From: Cephalotus follicularis
Taxonomy: Eukaryota; Streptophyta; Magnoliopsida; Oxalidales; Cephalotaceae
Direction: 5' to 3'
NCBI GenBank assembly: GCA_001972305.1
Contig: BDDD01000171.1
Span: 466,561 to 530,560, forward strand
DNA length: 64,000 nucleotides
The translations under genes and the position numbers were made by a program. Positions 1 to 11,252 of the stretch are shown piece by piece; the stretch's first letter is position 1, and the number at the start of each line of letters is the position of its first letter. Below the pieces are notes generated by a model that was not told where the DNA came from, did no database searches, and saw only the letters and a program-made list of their open reading frames with translations.

Positions 1-1082
1 GGGCTAATGAATCCAGGGTCGTAGCTCAGAATGTGAGATGGGTCGGGTACGTATTTTCGTAGCATGAAGACATGAAATACGTTATGCACATCCGATAAAC
101 TAGGCTGTAGTGCAATCTGGTATGCTACCTCCCCCACTCTCTCCAGTATTTCATAAGGTCTAATATACCTTGGAGCTAACTTCCCTTTGAGGCCAAAACG
201 GTATATCCCCTTCGAAGGCGAGATCTTCAAGAACACATGATCTCCCTTCTCAAACTCCAACTTTCTTCTCTTGCTGTCGGCGTAACTCTTCTGCCGACTC
301 TGTTCTGCTAGCAGTCTCTTCTTGATCATCTCTACCTTGTCAGTGGTCTCTTGTACCAAATCAGGTCCAAGCACTTGTCTCTCACCGACTTCATCCCAGC
401 AAATAGGTGATCTGCATTTTCTCCCATACAAAGCTTCATAGGGAGCCATTCCAATGTTGGTATGAAAACTGTTGTTGTAAGAGAACTCAATCAACGCTAG
501 ATGATCCTCCCAACTCCCAGCAAAATCAATCATGCATGCCCGTAACATATCCTCCAGAGTCTGGATAGTACGCTCGGACTGTCCGTCAGTCTGTGGATGA
601 AATGCAGTGCTAAAGCTCAAGGTCGTTCCCATAGCTGTTTGGAACTTCTTCCAGAACCTTGAAGTAAATCTAGCATCACAGTCGCAGACAATACTGACCG
701 GTATTCCATGCAATCTCACTATCTCCCTAATGTACAATCGAGCAAGCTTCTCGATAGAATGTGTCATGTTCATCAGAAGAAAGTGTGCAGACTTAGTGAG
801 TCTGTCCACAACAACCCATACTGCTTCGTGCTGATTCCGTGACCTCGGCAATCCCGACACAAAGTCCATGGTCACGTGCTCCCATTTCCATTCAACCACT
901 GGTAGCGATTGTAACAGTCCCGCAGGTTTCTGATGTTCAGCCTTCACTCTCTGACAGGTCAAACATCTTGCTACATATTCGGCAATTTCTCTCTTCATGC
1001 CGCTCCACCAGTAACTCTTCTTCAGGTCGTGCCACATCTTGGAACTTCCTGGGTGAACACTGTATCTCGATTTGTGAGCTTG
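1..1082 (-). pseudogene. Ty3/gypsy (Tekay-like) integrase, C-terminal part of pol
   Basis: Read on the minus strand this is the integrase that inserts element cDNA. In order I read the zinc-binding region ending near 960 (ending CLTCQR), the core with first catalytic Asp in MDFVSGLPRS near 860, second Asp in DARFTS near 680 (the preceding residues read CDC instead of the usual SDR), and catalytic Glu in GQSERTIQTLED near 560, then a C-terminal region ending HNVFHV.MLRKYVPDPSH near 50. It continues directly from the RT/RNase H block to its right, separated by a stop at about 1081-1083 where a Gln codon is expected. The coding frame leaves the window at position 1. Lineage Tekay/Del is my reading of the motif wording, not a tree. 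Confidence 0.85.
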
Positions 1083-2160
1083 TTACAGTAACTCACTCTT
1101 GATACCTTCATCATCCGGAACACATATCCTCCCCCAGAACCTCAGTATGTCATCAGTATGAATGGAGAACTCAGAATCAGTGTCTAGGTTCTCTCGAATA
1201 CTCCACAATTCAGCATCACTATACTGAGCAGTCAAAATACGCTCGAGTAGTTCCGGTTGTGCTCTCAGACTTGCCACAATAACTCCTCGGGAAAACATGA
1301 ACGGATTCCATCTCTGAAATTCCTCCAATAGCTTCCACTGTGAAACCATAGCTCCAGCAATCATCGCTTTGCGACTCAGCGCATTAGCCACTACATTTGC
1401 CTTTCCCGGGTGGTACTGTATATTGCAGTTGTAATCATTGAAGAATTCCACCCATCGTCTTTGTCTCATGTTGAGTTCCTTCTGGGAAAACAAATACTTC
1501 AAGCTCTTATGATCAGTGAAGATTTCAAACTGAGCACTATAGAGATAGTGTCTCCATTTCTGCAAGGCAAACACTATGGCTGCCAGCTCAAGGTCGTGTA
1601 CAGGATAATTCTCCTCGTACGGCTTTAATTTCCTTGATGCGTATGCAATCACCCTACCACGCTGCATTCGAACGCATCCCAATCCTTTCCTAGAAGCATC
1701 TGTGTAGACAGTAAATCCCTCATTACCCTCCGGTAATGCCAACACTGGAGCCGAAATCAACCGAATCTTCAACTCTTGGAAACTCGCTTCACAGGAATCA
1801 TCCCACACAAAATTAGACTTCTTCTGAGTCAACTGTGTCAGTGGTGTAGCAAGTTTCGAGAATCCCTCGATGAACCTTCGGTAATAGCCAGCCAAACCCA
1901 AGAAACTACGAACCTCCGTCACGTTCTTCGGTTGGGGCCAATCAACAATGCTCTCAATCTTCGCAGGGTCCACTGACAATCCTTCACTCGATACTATGTG
2001 ACCTAGGAACGTCACATGATCCAGCCAGAATTCACACTTGCTGAATTTGGCGTACAGCTGTTCCTTTCGTAGTGTCTGCAATACAATTCTCAAGTGCTGT
2101 ATATGTTCTTCAGTGCTCCTTGAGTAGATCAGGATGTCATCTAAGAATATAACGACAAAC
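1083..2160 (-). pseudogene. Ty3/gypsy (Tekay-like) partial reverse transcriptase and RNase H
   Basis: The open frame starts at the RT catalytic block [13 protein letters not shown] (2160 to 2122) and runs without stop to 1083. RT palm/thumb motifs follow ([25 protein letters not shown]). RNase H shows the catalytic acids YTDAS, DLELAAI and FTDHKSLK, but the last conserved Asp is Asn ([11 protein letters not shown] instead of VVADALSR), which should damage RNase H. Everything upstream (gag, protease, RT fingers) is absent: the frame meets LTR sequence abruptly at 2160/2161. The first Met at 2093 is internal and is not a real start. Confidence 0.88.
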
Positions 2161-2713
2161 TAATTACATATATCATCAATATGCAATAAAAAGTAGTTTT
2201 CTTTAGAAACTATAACACTTCACTTATCGTACCTCTCTTTGGAGGAAAACGACATCACTTAAATAGTGGTTTCCAATTTGGGAAACAAAACAGTAAGTAC
2301 CTCTCATATAGGAGGAAAAATCAGTAGTTTATTTGGCAATAATCATTCACTTGAAAATGATAGTTTGATTTCATAAATTGGATACATAGTCCATAGTTGG
2401 TTTCAATCATTGAAATACAAGTGGTGGTGGTGGTGATAAATGACACCAAAACAGTTTATAATAATGTGACAGTAGCACATTTGGTAACACTTTCATAAAT
2501 CAATAATTCTAGCAATAAGAGTTCTCACTTTGAAAATGATGTTTAAAACCATGCATTGTGCATATAGTACATAATTCGTTCGATCATTGTAATACAAGTA
2601 GTAGTGATGTTAAATAACATCAAACAGTATATACTAGGTGGTGGTAGCATATACAATTCAAATAACAATAACAAACAGTAACAATTCAATCAATGTATGA
2701 ATTTTCTGCCCAG

Positions 2714-2795
2714 AACAGTCGGCTGCCATGAAGAACCAGTCGACTGTTGGGTTGAGTAGTCGACTGTTTTGGGTGCCAGTCGACTGCCTCTGCCC
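2714..2795. repeat. CAGTCGACTG palindrome array in LTR B (distal)
   Basis: Four copies of a 10-bp palindrome, CAGTCGACTG with variants such as CAGTCGGCTG, spaced about 25 bp apart. GTCGAC is the central core. Confidence 0.8.
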
Positions 2796-3805
2796 AAAAA
2801 ATGCAGAAATAGCAAGTCATGTAATGCTAATTCAATTCCCAATCAATTCAATACAAGTAATTATACAGAAAATAAACATAAATAATATGCATACTCATAT
2901 CTTCCATGACATATCATTACCCCTACCTCAAATCGCTAACCCAAGATCAATTGAGTATGATCTTTCTCTTTGAGTTCCAAGTCACTTTCACCAATCACTC
3001 TTTCAATTCAGCAAGAATCAATCTATGCATGTTTGTTTATGAACATATGCATCAATATCAGTAGGTTTTATTAGCTACTTACTACAATTACAATTTCCAA
3101 CAATAACTTAAATCACCAAGTCTCTAAGTCTTAACTTCCATTTTCCAATTTCTCCTTTGAACTCTATGTCATCAATTATTCAATCTCGAATTCATTCATT
3201 TAAGTATTTGACAGAAGGTATGTAAATACTTAGAAACCATTTAAGCATTTGTTCTAACACTAACAACAATAAAAACCTATTCTAGAGGCTATATCACCAA
3301 TTCCACTTGATTTCATTATTACTTTCCATTTCAATTCCAAAGATTGTTATTCCAATTCATTAACATAAGATATATAACATCCCTAGTCACATTTTATCAA
3401 CATAACAAAGAATTCGGATCAAGGACTTACCAAATTTCTAAAGCTTCAAAGTCCTCCTTTTTGAGCTTTCTAATATCTCCAATGCAAGCTCCACTAATCC
3501 CTTTCTTCTCTCTGTGTTTTCTAACACTCAAACACCATTCTATCAGCAGATATAACTCTCAAGGATCTCTAAATTCATCAGATTGTCACCTACTCACATG
3601 CACTCATATTTTTTCTTTCATTCTTTCCACCACATGTCTCCCTCACTTCCACTTTCTCTCTTAATTAATCAAATTGGTAGGTTTTAGATCTGCAGAGAAC
3701 ATGCAAACATCCACTTTTGCATGTTCTGGCAGGTGGTGAGACATAAGTGCCATTTCCCACCTCTCATTCTTGTCCTTGCACATGCCAGGAATCTGTCCTG
3801 GAGCA

Positions 3806-3892
3806 AACCAGTCGACTGGACTTAGTGGGAAGTCGACTGCCTTCTTCACGTGGCAAACAGTCGACTGTTGCCCTGTGACAGTCGGCTGTTTG
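3806..3892. repeat. CAGTCGACTG palindrome array in LTR B (proximal)
   Basis: Four more copies of the same palindrome (two full CAGTCGACTG, one AAGTCGACTG, one CAGTCGGCTG). The array is conserved in the second copy of this LTR at 27555-27642. Confidence 0.85.
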
Positions 3893-4726
3893 GGCTAGAT
3901 TAGGGTTTCCTAGTATTTGATACTTCACCAATTGCATATCAATTCACCCCAAACATATACCAATCATAGAAATCAGTATAATTGGATAATAACTCAATTA
4001 AAATGTATATTTTATTTCAATTTTTTGGATCAATATACATTAATTGAAGTTGCGGTTATTACACTCTCGGCCTATAACGCTACAAGGGAAGAAAGAAGAG
4101 GGCGCATGTGTGTCATGCGTAAGTGAGAAGTGAGAGGGCAAGTGGATGCCATACACATGCGGCATGTGAGGGAAAGAGAGAGAGAAAATGCACAACACCA
4201 TAAAAATCATCCCTCTCTTCTTCTCCTTCATACAATACCTGTAGAGAAAGGAAAAAAAAAAGAAAGAACGTAAAGAAAACAGAGAGAAATAGAGAGAAAC
4301 AAGTGAGGAAACGAGAAAGGAGAGGAGAAAGAGATAAATCATTCTCCATTGTTGGACCAACTTGGAAGCTTGGAGTTGAACCTGCATTGGAGCTACTGGG
4401 CCAGATTTGGAGCTGCTGAGAAGCTCGGAAGCTATTGGTCAGTGGACTTAAAGAGGTAAACTTCGATTCCTAACTTGGAATCTAAGGTAGGGATTTTATA
4501 AACACGATTTTGTGTTCAATAATGGTAGATGATCATTTGATGAGATGCATGAAGGTTGTGATTTTTTGGACTGTACAGTGATGATTGATTGCCATGTATA
4601 GATAACCTGCTATGCATGTGCTTTTTTGAAATGATATTGGATTGGATTTGATTGCATGTATTACATGCTTGATTTCTACTGGGTTTTAGGACGCGTTGAA
4701 GAAGACGATGTTCTGGTCGTCTCTAA

Positions 4727-5092
4727 CTGTCGACGCTTAAAGGATAAGCGTTGACGCTTTTAACTGTAATACGCTATAACGTCAACGCTTAGAGGAAACG
4801 TTGATGCCTTGGTTCGTTGTGCATTGAATTGGACGCATAAAACGTTGATGCTTAAGTTTCCTATCTTAAAGCGTCGACGCTATCAAGTAAATCACTGATG
4901 CTCAAGGATGCTTACTTTGAAGCGTCGACACCAAGAACAAATGTTGACGCTTAAAACTACTGGTTAAAGCGCTGATGCTAAGAATCAAAGCGTCGACGGT
5001 TAAAGGACATAAGCGTCGATGCCAAGAGTAAAATGGCGACGCTTAAGTGGCTGGTTTGAACGTTGACGCTCAGACAGTACACATTGACGCTG
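4727..5092. repeat. GCGTCGACGC palindrome array in LTR A copy 1
   Basis: About 15 units by eye of AAGCGTCGACGCTT and decayed forms (GCGTTGACGC, ACGTCAACGC, GCGTCGATGC). Core starts fall near 4729, 4749, 4781, 4799, 4842, 4871, 4892, 4922, 4943, 4969, 4990, 5013, 5035, 5061 and 5083; most intervals are 20-30 bp. Confidence 0.9.
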
Positions 5093-5678
5093 AAAGAGCC
5101 TGTTTGAATTTTGAGCATATGTTTGCTTGCATGTTGTTATGGATTGAATTGTTGTTTGGATTGTTAACGGTTTCGAAAAAAAATTTCCATTTTGGAAAGT
5201 GCATACATGATTTGAAATAAATCATTATTTTACATGAAATATTATATTTCAAAGAATTGGATATTGTTTTCAAGGATTGGATTTACATTTTGAACAATGT
5301 AAGTATTCAAGTATTTTATAACTTATAAACTACTTGAAACGGATAGATTTTTGGATTAATTGTTGGAATGTGATTGTGATTGTTGCTGTATTGGTTGCGT
5401 GGCAGAGGTTTCCATTGACTGCTAATGGCAGGTTTGGGCTCTAGGTGCTAGGAGATGGCTAGGGACACCCGCACTGGTTACTTAGCCACCGTGCAAGTAA
5501 CATGGATTGTTGACCTGCTTCAAGTCGGCTGGAGACGGGGCTGAAGTAGGAGACAACGTCGGGGCCAGGAAATGGCGACACTTTTCGTAAGTATGGATTG
5601 ATTGTTTGGTCCTTTGAGGACATGATTACTGGATTATGTTGATGTAGCCACTTGGCATGGTTGCTCATATATTGGAGA

Positions 5679-5684
5679 ATATAC

Positions 5685-5718
<34 letters not shown>

Positions 5719-5807
5719 ATATACATATATACATATATACATATATATATATCTATATATACATATATACATATATATATATATATATGTATGTATATAT
5801 GTACGTA
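5679..5807. repeat. AT/ATAC microsatellite in LTR A copy 1
   Basis: Long run of TA dinucleotides with interspersed ATAC and GTATGT steps. It occupies the slot filled by a (TG)n tract in LTR A copy 2 (58019-58055). Hydrophobic Tyr/Ile-rich ORFs here are only microsatellite translations. Confidence 0.9.
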
Positions 5808-6300
5808 TTGTTAATATATTATGTATTGCATCACGGTGCATTCATTGCATGACATTTATTACTTTTATATCTTTCCTACTTAGCCAGTGGATTCGGCTAG
5901 CCCTATCAATTTCAAATTGATGCAGTGGGATCGATATGGACGAGTGTGGTAAGACCAAGAGAAGAATAAAGATGTAATATTTTCATGGAATAATGTTTAA
6001 TTGTTGTGGTTGTATTCCTGTTGGATTATTGTAATTGATGGATTAATGTATTGATTGGATAATATTTGATCATGCTCCGTTTGTGGGAGATTAACGATGA
6101 ATTAATTGCATTGTTATTAAACAATTAGTAACATGTAGTATGGGATGCATGTTACGTACTTAATTCAGCTTATGTTTTATGCTTTCGCAATGATTATGTA
6201 TGAATTGGAAAGTTTTAAATTTTTCGTAATTTTATATATAAGCTTAATATATGTTGATTTCCATGACCACAGGCTCGATATGCGGGAATGGGGCATGATA

Positions 6301-7118
6301 GTATCGCAAGAAACCTCTCATTCCCAATCTCCCAGTGCCCGACCGGGACTTTAAGTCTTCAACGGTTACAGATGTTATAGAGCCTATAACCTTCAAAACG
6401 GGTATGACAGTCCCATCTTGCGCACTCGCCCATACATCTCAATGCAGCTCTCACAATGCCCCAAGACAACCTTTTTGACAGAACGTGGCTAGTGCTGGGG
6501 AAGTTGGAAATCAAAGCCAAGCGGTTACTACACAACGCATGCCAGCCGCTCAGGTCTATGGACACAACGTAAATCACGTATGATCTACTAGTCACCTTTG
6601 ACTAAACACTACCACGACAATAGTAACTCTATTAACAGAGGTGTTGACTCTCCAAATAGATAACCTATGGTTGGTCAGTTCAGTGTCATGCCTCTGCACG
6701 CACCCCGCATCAGCTTTTGGTAAAACCTAAATGGTAAATAGATGATCCATCCTCCCTATTACAACAGGAGCAAGCATAACACGGCAAGCCTTTGCGGTTC
6801 ATCAATTGCCCAGAAAGTGAACCTATTACTTGGAACTTTTTTCTGAAGGGACTAAGGATCTCATTCTCATAACCTCTCAGGCATGAGAACTAACCCCTCG
6901 GGGACAGGGCGCTATATGTGTACTCAATTGACATGGTGATCAACTGATCTGTAATGACGGTTTGGGATTATACGTATAGCCATCAGATGCCAATGTTTAT
7001 CAACTATGCACAATAGAACACGAATAGAACTAAGAATGTATGATTCAAGAGTGTGTCATATGTAAAGTACATATGTCTGCAGCCTCCTCGTGGCTTGCAG
7101 GGACACCCGAATCTAACA
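6301..7118 (-). mobile_element. 3' LTR (partial) of old copia element K
   Basis: In minus orientation it begins TGTTAGATTCGGG at 7118 next to a polypurine tract. It aligns block by block with the copia LTR at about 39690-40462; for example CTTGCGCACTCGCC near 6418 lines up with TTGCGCACTCGC near 39790. That alignment shows 6301 is mid-LTR, cut by the insertion of LTR A. Heavily diverged, so probably the oldest layer at the left of the window. Confidence 0.7.
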
Positions 7119-7131
7119 ATCTCCCACTTGG
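7119..7131 (-). other. Polypurine tract of copia K
   Basis: On the minus strand AAGTGGGAGAT immediately precedes the LTR start TGTTAGA, the usual arrangement for second-strand priming in copia elements. Confidence 0.75.
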
Positions 7132-9080
7132 CCCTCCAACCATGAACACCTACAGCCTAAGCATATTGCACTCTAGCAGTGCTTATGGCCTTGGTCAGTG
7201 AGTCTGCTAAGTTGACTTCCCGCTCTACTCTCTCTATGGTGACATCCTCTCTCATTATGTCTCCTATATTTCCTCAATAACATCTCTTTCAAAACGTTAC
7301 ATTCATCTGCTACATCCATGATCAAAATGATACCGTTGCTGTATATGTTTGGGCAGTAAAGAGACTCGGGTTCCATGGTTTGTGCAAACCCCCATCATCG
7401 TCCTTATGCTGCACAACTGGACAAACGATGGATGGAAGAACATAAAGTTCCATAATGAACTTCCGCAGCCAAACCAGCTACCGTAACCGGTATCACATAT
7501 TGTAACATACTTTCATTCTCAGGTGGAGTTTGCAGTCCTTGACTGCCACAAACTCCTCCCACTCACACAGCACTTCCGTTCAGGACCAACACATATACTG
7601 AAAAGGATTTGTGATCATCCAGATCACAATCGAAACTAGAGTTAGCCTAACTCTTACGTCTCAATTCACTATATTATCCATGTTTCAAGAAATAATCCCG
7701 AGTCTTTCACGGGCATTATATTCTCTTGACAATGTCCCAATGTCTCTTTCCAGGACTGGAGTGAAATCGACTAGCCAGACCCTCAGGCATATCGACATCA
7801 AGCCCAGTACTAAGTGTGGCATACATGATGGAGCCTATTGCCGAAGCATAAGTTTGCCTACTCATGCTTGACCTCTCCTCGTATGTCGTAGAAGACATCA
7901 TCTTTGAAAGGTAAATTCCTTGGCTAATTGGCAGTAATCCATACATGGAATTCTTTCCATACCATTTCAGCACACTGCTGATGTACTAGCTTTGGGAATG
8001 TCTGAATAACCTTCTTGATCTATATCTTATAGATCTTCATTCTCAAAACGTAGGAAGCCCTTTCCAAATCCTTTGTGGAGAAGTTCTTGCTTAACTATAA
8101 TTCAACATACCTACATCATTCTCTATGTGTAGTATGTCTTCTACATACAGTGCCAAGAAAGTGATTGCTGGGTTATCCTGTTTCCGATAGACATTAGGCT
8201 TATCCATATATTCGATAAAATCAAAATGGATATTTTAGCTACGAGATGCTTGCTTAAGTTCTTAGACCTTAGGAGATTGCACTCTATGTGCGAATGCTCA
8301 TTGGATGTAAACCCCCCGGGTTTGGGACATGTAAATGTCATTTTCAAGATAGTCACTCTTGCATATCGTCTTGACATCCATTTGCTATAGCTCATTATCA
8401 CAATGAGCGGCAAAAGGAAGCAGTATCCGAATGGACTTAAGCATTGCAACTTGAGAGAAAGTTTCGATGTAGTCGACCTCTTGTCTTAGTCTATACCCAT
8501 TCGCGACCAATTCCGCTTCAAAGGTTTTAAGCTTTTCCATTCACGCCAATCTTCATCCTAAAGATCTACTTGCATCCGATAGGATTTTAAGCCTTCGGGT
8601 GCGTATGCCAAGTCCCTCATTTGGTAGGCGTATATGGAATATCATGTCCTGGAATCAGTGCACTTAACTGCTTTCTCATAGCTGACAGGCTCGTCATCAC
8701 ACTGACGTTAGGTTCGTCAGTGCCTTCATGAGAAAACCGTAATTCTCAGGCGCTATCAAAAACCTTGCCCGATCTCCTCACTAGAGGAGTGCCTAACTGA
8801 GATTCCATCTAAGATTGGGATCCTTTCCCAATTATGTCTTTAGAGGAATAAACCTCTAGTTCCTTATTGTCCGGTGGGTTTCTACCTGGTGAAAACTCTC
8901 TTAGTTTCACCTTACTCCCACTGCTTCCTGCAAGCAGGTATTCCCTCTCTAGGAATTTTGCAGTACGCGAAACAATCAACCTTTTGTTTGCTGGGATGGT
9001 AGAAATAATATCCTAAGCACTTCATAGAATATTCCAAAAATCGGCAATGTCTCGATCCTGCCTCCAGCTTAGAAGGTTTC
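7132..9080 (-). pseudogene. Copia K RNase H and reverse transcriptase remnant
   Basis: Minus-strand copia pol in many broken frames. Recognisable pieces are the RNase H approach (SRQTYASAIGSIMYATL near 7860-7800, where the family has ASAVGSIMYAM), the region equivalent to HYDYEIWKMDVK (8420-8360, badly eroded), and the QPEGFTS-like segment near 8310. The RT catalytic YVDD site falls near 8140 but is eroded. It lies between the K 3' LTR and the insertion of solo LTR F at 9081, and resumes as protease/integrase at 11253. Non-functional. Confidence 0.65.
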
Positions 9081-11247
9081 TGTTAGATATAGTGACCCGA
9101 CAAGCCATTAGATAGGTTGTCACATTATATCATATCTTGTATGAAACAATCTTATTCCGTATATATATATATATGATGCATGCTAATTTTGTTATGTCTA
9201 TATCACTTGTGTTTTATCACTTAATTGAAGTAGTTTATTATTCACCTGCTTACACTTGTGATGCCCTAACATAAGGTTGGATGCCTAGCATAGAGGCTGT
9301 GAGATTGGTTAACTTATCCCTTATGTCGAATTTGTTCCAAGTCATAGGTTCACTTTGTGGGCATTAGTGAACCGGATAGACTTGCGCATATGTTTCCTGC
9401 TCATGGAATTGGAGGATGGATTCTCTCACTACCATCTGTGTTGGAGACTAGGGAAAATACGGGGTGCGCGCTGGGAGTGTGTACACTGAACAGGACCCGC
9501 GTAGGAGACACTATTTGGATAGTTTCTATTCTCGTGTCAGTAGTGACTCCTACTTGTTGCGGTTGTGTATAAGTGATGATCACTTAGCGAGTTCTCAAAC
9601 TCGTCTGATCCTTAGACCTGAGCGACTATTCTCTATTGTATGGAGACGGTTATGATTTGATCTCCACCTTACCCAGTCCTTGCGCAGGGCTGGCAATCAG
9701 GTGGTCTTTGGGTATGATCGAATCTATACGGATATAAGTGAGTGCGCAATATGGGATTGTCACACCTGAGCGAAGGTGATCGGCCCTATTATGGTCTGAT
9801 TATACTTTGGACTTATGAAATCCTTGGCCAAGGTTGAGGTAGACTGGAAATTAGATTTCTGGAGAGTTTACCAAAGGTCCTAGTAATTATCAGATATTTT
9901 AGTCATTGAGGTATTATCTAGGGTTGACACATATCCTTACCCTAGACCTCAATCGGGGCCAAGCATGACAAGGGATTATAGTACACATGAACCGATGACT
10001 TAGAAAATCTTTGGTTATTGAGGTGTGGGAAAATTAATTGGATTAATTTTTCCATCTGGATAATATATTGATATTATTCCAATAGCATTTAAATTGGTCG
10101 AGGACCATTTAGAATGGCTAAACCGGACCCAAGGGGTATTTCGGTAATTTATGAACACCTCTTGTCTTAACCAAGATTTTAAAGGGTCCCTGCCTTATCA
10201 TGATTAGATCTTTAATATGTTGGACATATTAAGTCTTGGTGTCAAATATCGGTTATATGGATTTTGCATTTTGTGGAAACACATATGTTTGATCTTAGTT
10301 AACCAATATTCGAAGGGTACATGAGATCACTAAAAGAGTTAGACTCTTGATGTTTCACTGGCCAGACAAAGCGTCGACGTCTTTTAGAAAGACGTCGATG
10401 CTTAACGTTTTTATAGGCATCGATGTCTTCTAGAAAGAGTCGATGTTCTTAGCACCACATTGCATAAGCGTCGATGTCCTTTGGAAGGCGTCGACGTCTT
10501 TGAGTAGAACGTGCAACCTGTGCACGAGCTCACTTCGTGGGCACATTTTCTCTCTCATCTCCAGCAGCCATCTCCCATTCTTGCATGTTATGGGAACATG
10601 GGGATCATGGCCATAGACTCCCTAGGAGTGAGGACCATGATCCTAAGTGAATGGGAGAGTGGGAGAGAGGAGGAGGCTAGTTATAAACATTTTCTATAGA
10701 AAATGAACAAAGAGAGGAGTAGAGTTTTTGTTGGGCAAGTGACTTCAGATTCTTCTCTGCAGAGTGTGTTCCTTTCATCTGTGATACACCAAGCAAGTGC
10801 TTATCTAGGGTGGGTTGATTCTTGAATTCATTGGTCAATATCAATTTACCTTTTCTAAGCTTAGTGTGTGAGAGAGAGAGTTCATACACTTGGTTCTCGG
10901 TTATTTCTAGTTGGATTGCTTGCTGTTCCAGTGACTTGGAGAAGATTAAAGAGGGAATCTACTCAAGCGTATAGCGGCAAAGAAAGAAGGAGCCTTCACC
11001 CGCTGGTATATCTCTTGGTCCTTCTCTTCTTTCCATGCTTGTGTGTCACCATTGTATGCTATGGTGTCACCAATTCAATTCTGTTGATGATGTGGTGATC
11101 CATGTGGTCTGTGGACATGCCATAATGGACTGCATTCGTTTTATTGGGTGTTCTCCCGCTGCCATGTTTATATGTTTTTGTTTTGTTCTACACTCTACAC
11201 ACCATAGTCCATTTATGGCTCCGGATTTGGTTTATCCGATTCCTTCA
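9081..11247 (+). mobile_element. Solo copia LTR F with 5-bp target-site duplication
   Basis: Starts TGTTAGATATAGTGACC and ends ...CGATTCCTTCA; flanked on both sides by GTTTC (9076-9080 and 11248-11252), a perfect duplication. Length 2167 bp. It is closely related, in reverse orientation, to the LTR at 33891-40462 and to the split LTR at 42020-54374. It contains a TA microsatellite near 9160, a GTCGAC array at 10371-10501, a candidate TATA (TTATAAAC near 10680), and no protein-coding region. No internal element sequence lies beside it, so it is the product of LTR-LTR recombination. Confidence 0.9.
10371..10501. repeat. GTCGACGTCTT palindrome array in copia LTR F
   Basis: Six units of the form GCGTCGACGTCTT, alternating with reverse-complement forms (AAGACGTCGATGCTT, GGCATCGATGTCTTC), over 130 bp, about 300 bp upstream of the candidate TATA box, hence in U3. 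Confidence 0.9.
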
Positions 11248-11252
11248 GTTTC

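Larger units (their letters stand above)
2161..4063 (-). mobile_element. LTR B, 5' LTR of the Tekay-like element (minus strand)
   Basis: In minus orientation it opens at 4063 with TGTAATAACCGC, a typical gypsy LTR start. Its first 610 bp or so (4063 to about 3455) match the solo LTR at 27383-27998 in the opposite orientation. Orientation and position fit a 5' LTR of the pol fragment to its left, but the LTR 3' end, primer-binding site, gag and protease are missing, so 2160/2161 is a deletion junction. The right neighbour (4064) is the interior of LTR A, so this element inserted into A; the other side of that insertion lies off the window. No coding potential. Confidence 0.75.
4064..6300 (+). 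mobile_element. LTR A, copy 1 (gypsy LTR, interrupted on its left)
   Basis: Colinear with the reverse complement of 57535-60075. Shared landmarks include the GA-rich tract (4130-4340), the sentence-like block around 4365-4480, the GTCGAC array, the block near 5880 (CTACTTAGCCAGTGGATTCG) and the 3' end GGGGCATGATA (6300; copy 2 has GGGGTGTGACA). The first 450-500 bp are missing because the B element is inserted at 4063/4064. The right flank (6301) is the interior of the copia K LTR. No ORF of interest. Solo versus paired status cannot be decided in the window. Confidence 0.8.

Noticed and set aside
4727-5092. CRISPR-like regularly spaced repeats
   Set aside because: Units are only 10-14 bp, palindromic, highly degenerate and irregularly spaced, and sit in plant LTRs with no cas genes.
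5459-5920. Several overlapping Tyr/Ile-rich ORFs
   Set aside because: Translations of the AT microsatellite in LTR A; no domain or codon signal.
10371-10501. Cloning-linker or adaptor artefact (GTCGAC is a common linker site)
   Set aside because: Units are diverged, embedded in family-specific contexts, and positionally conserved between independent LTR copies.
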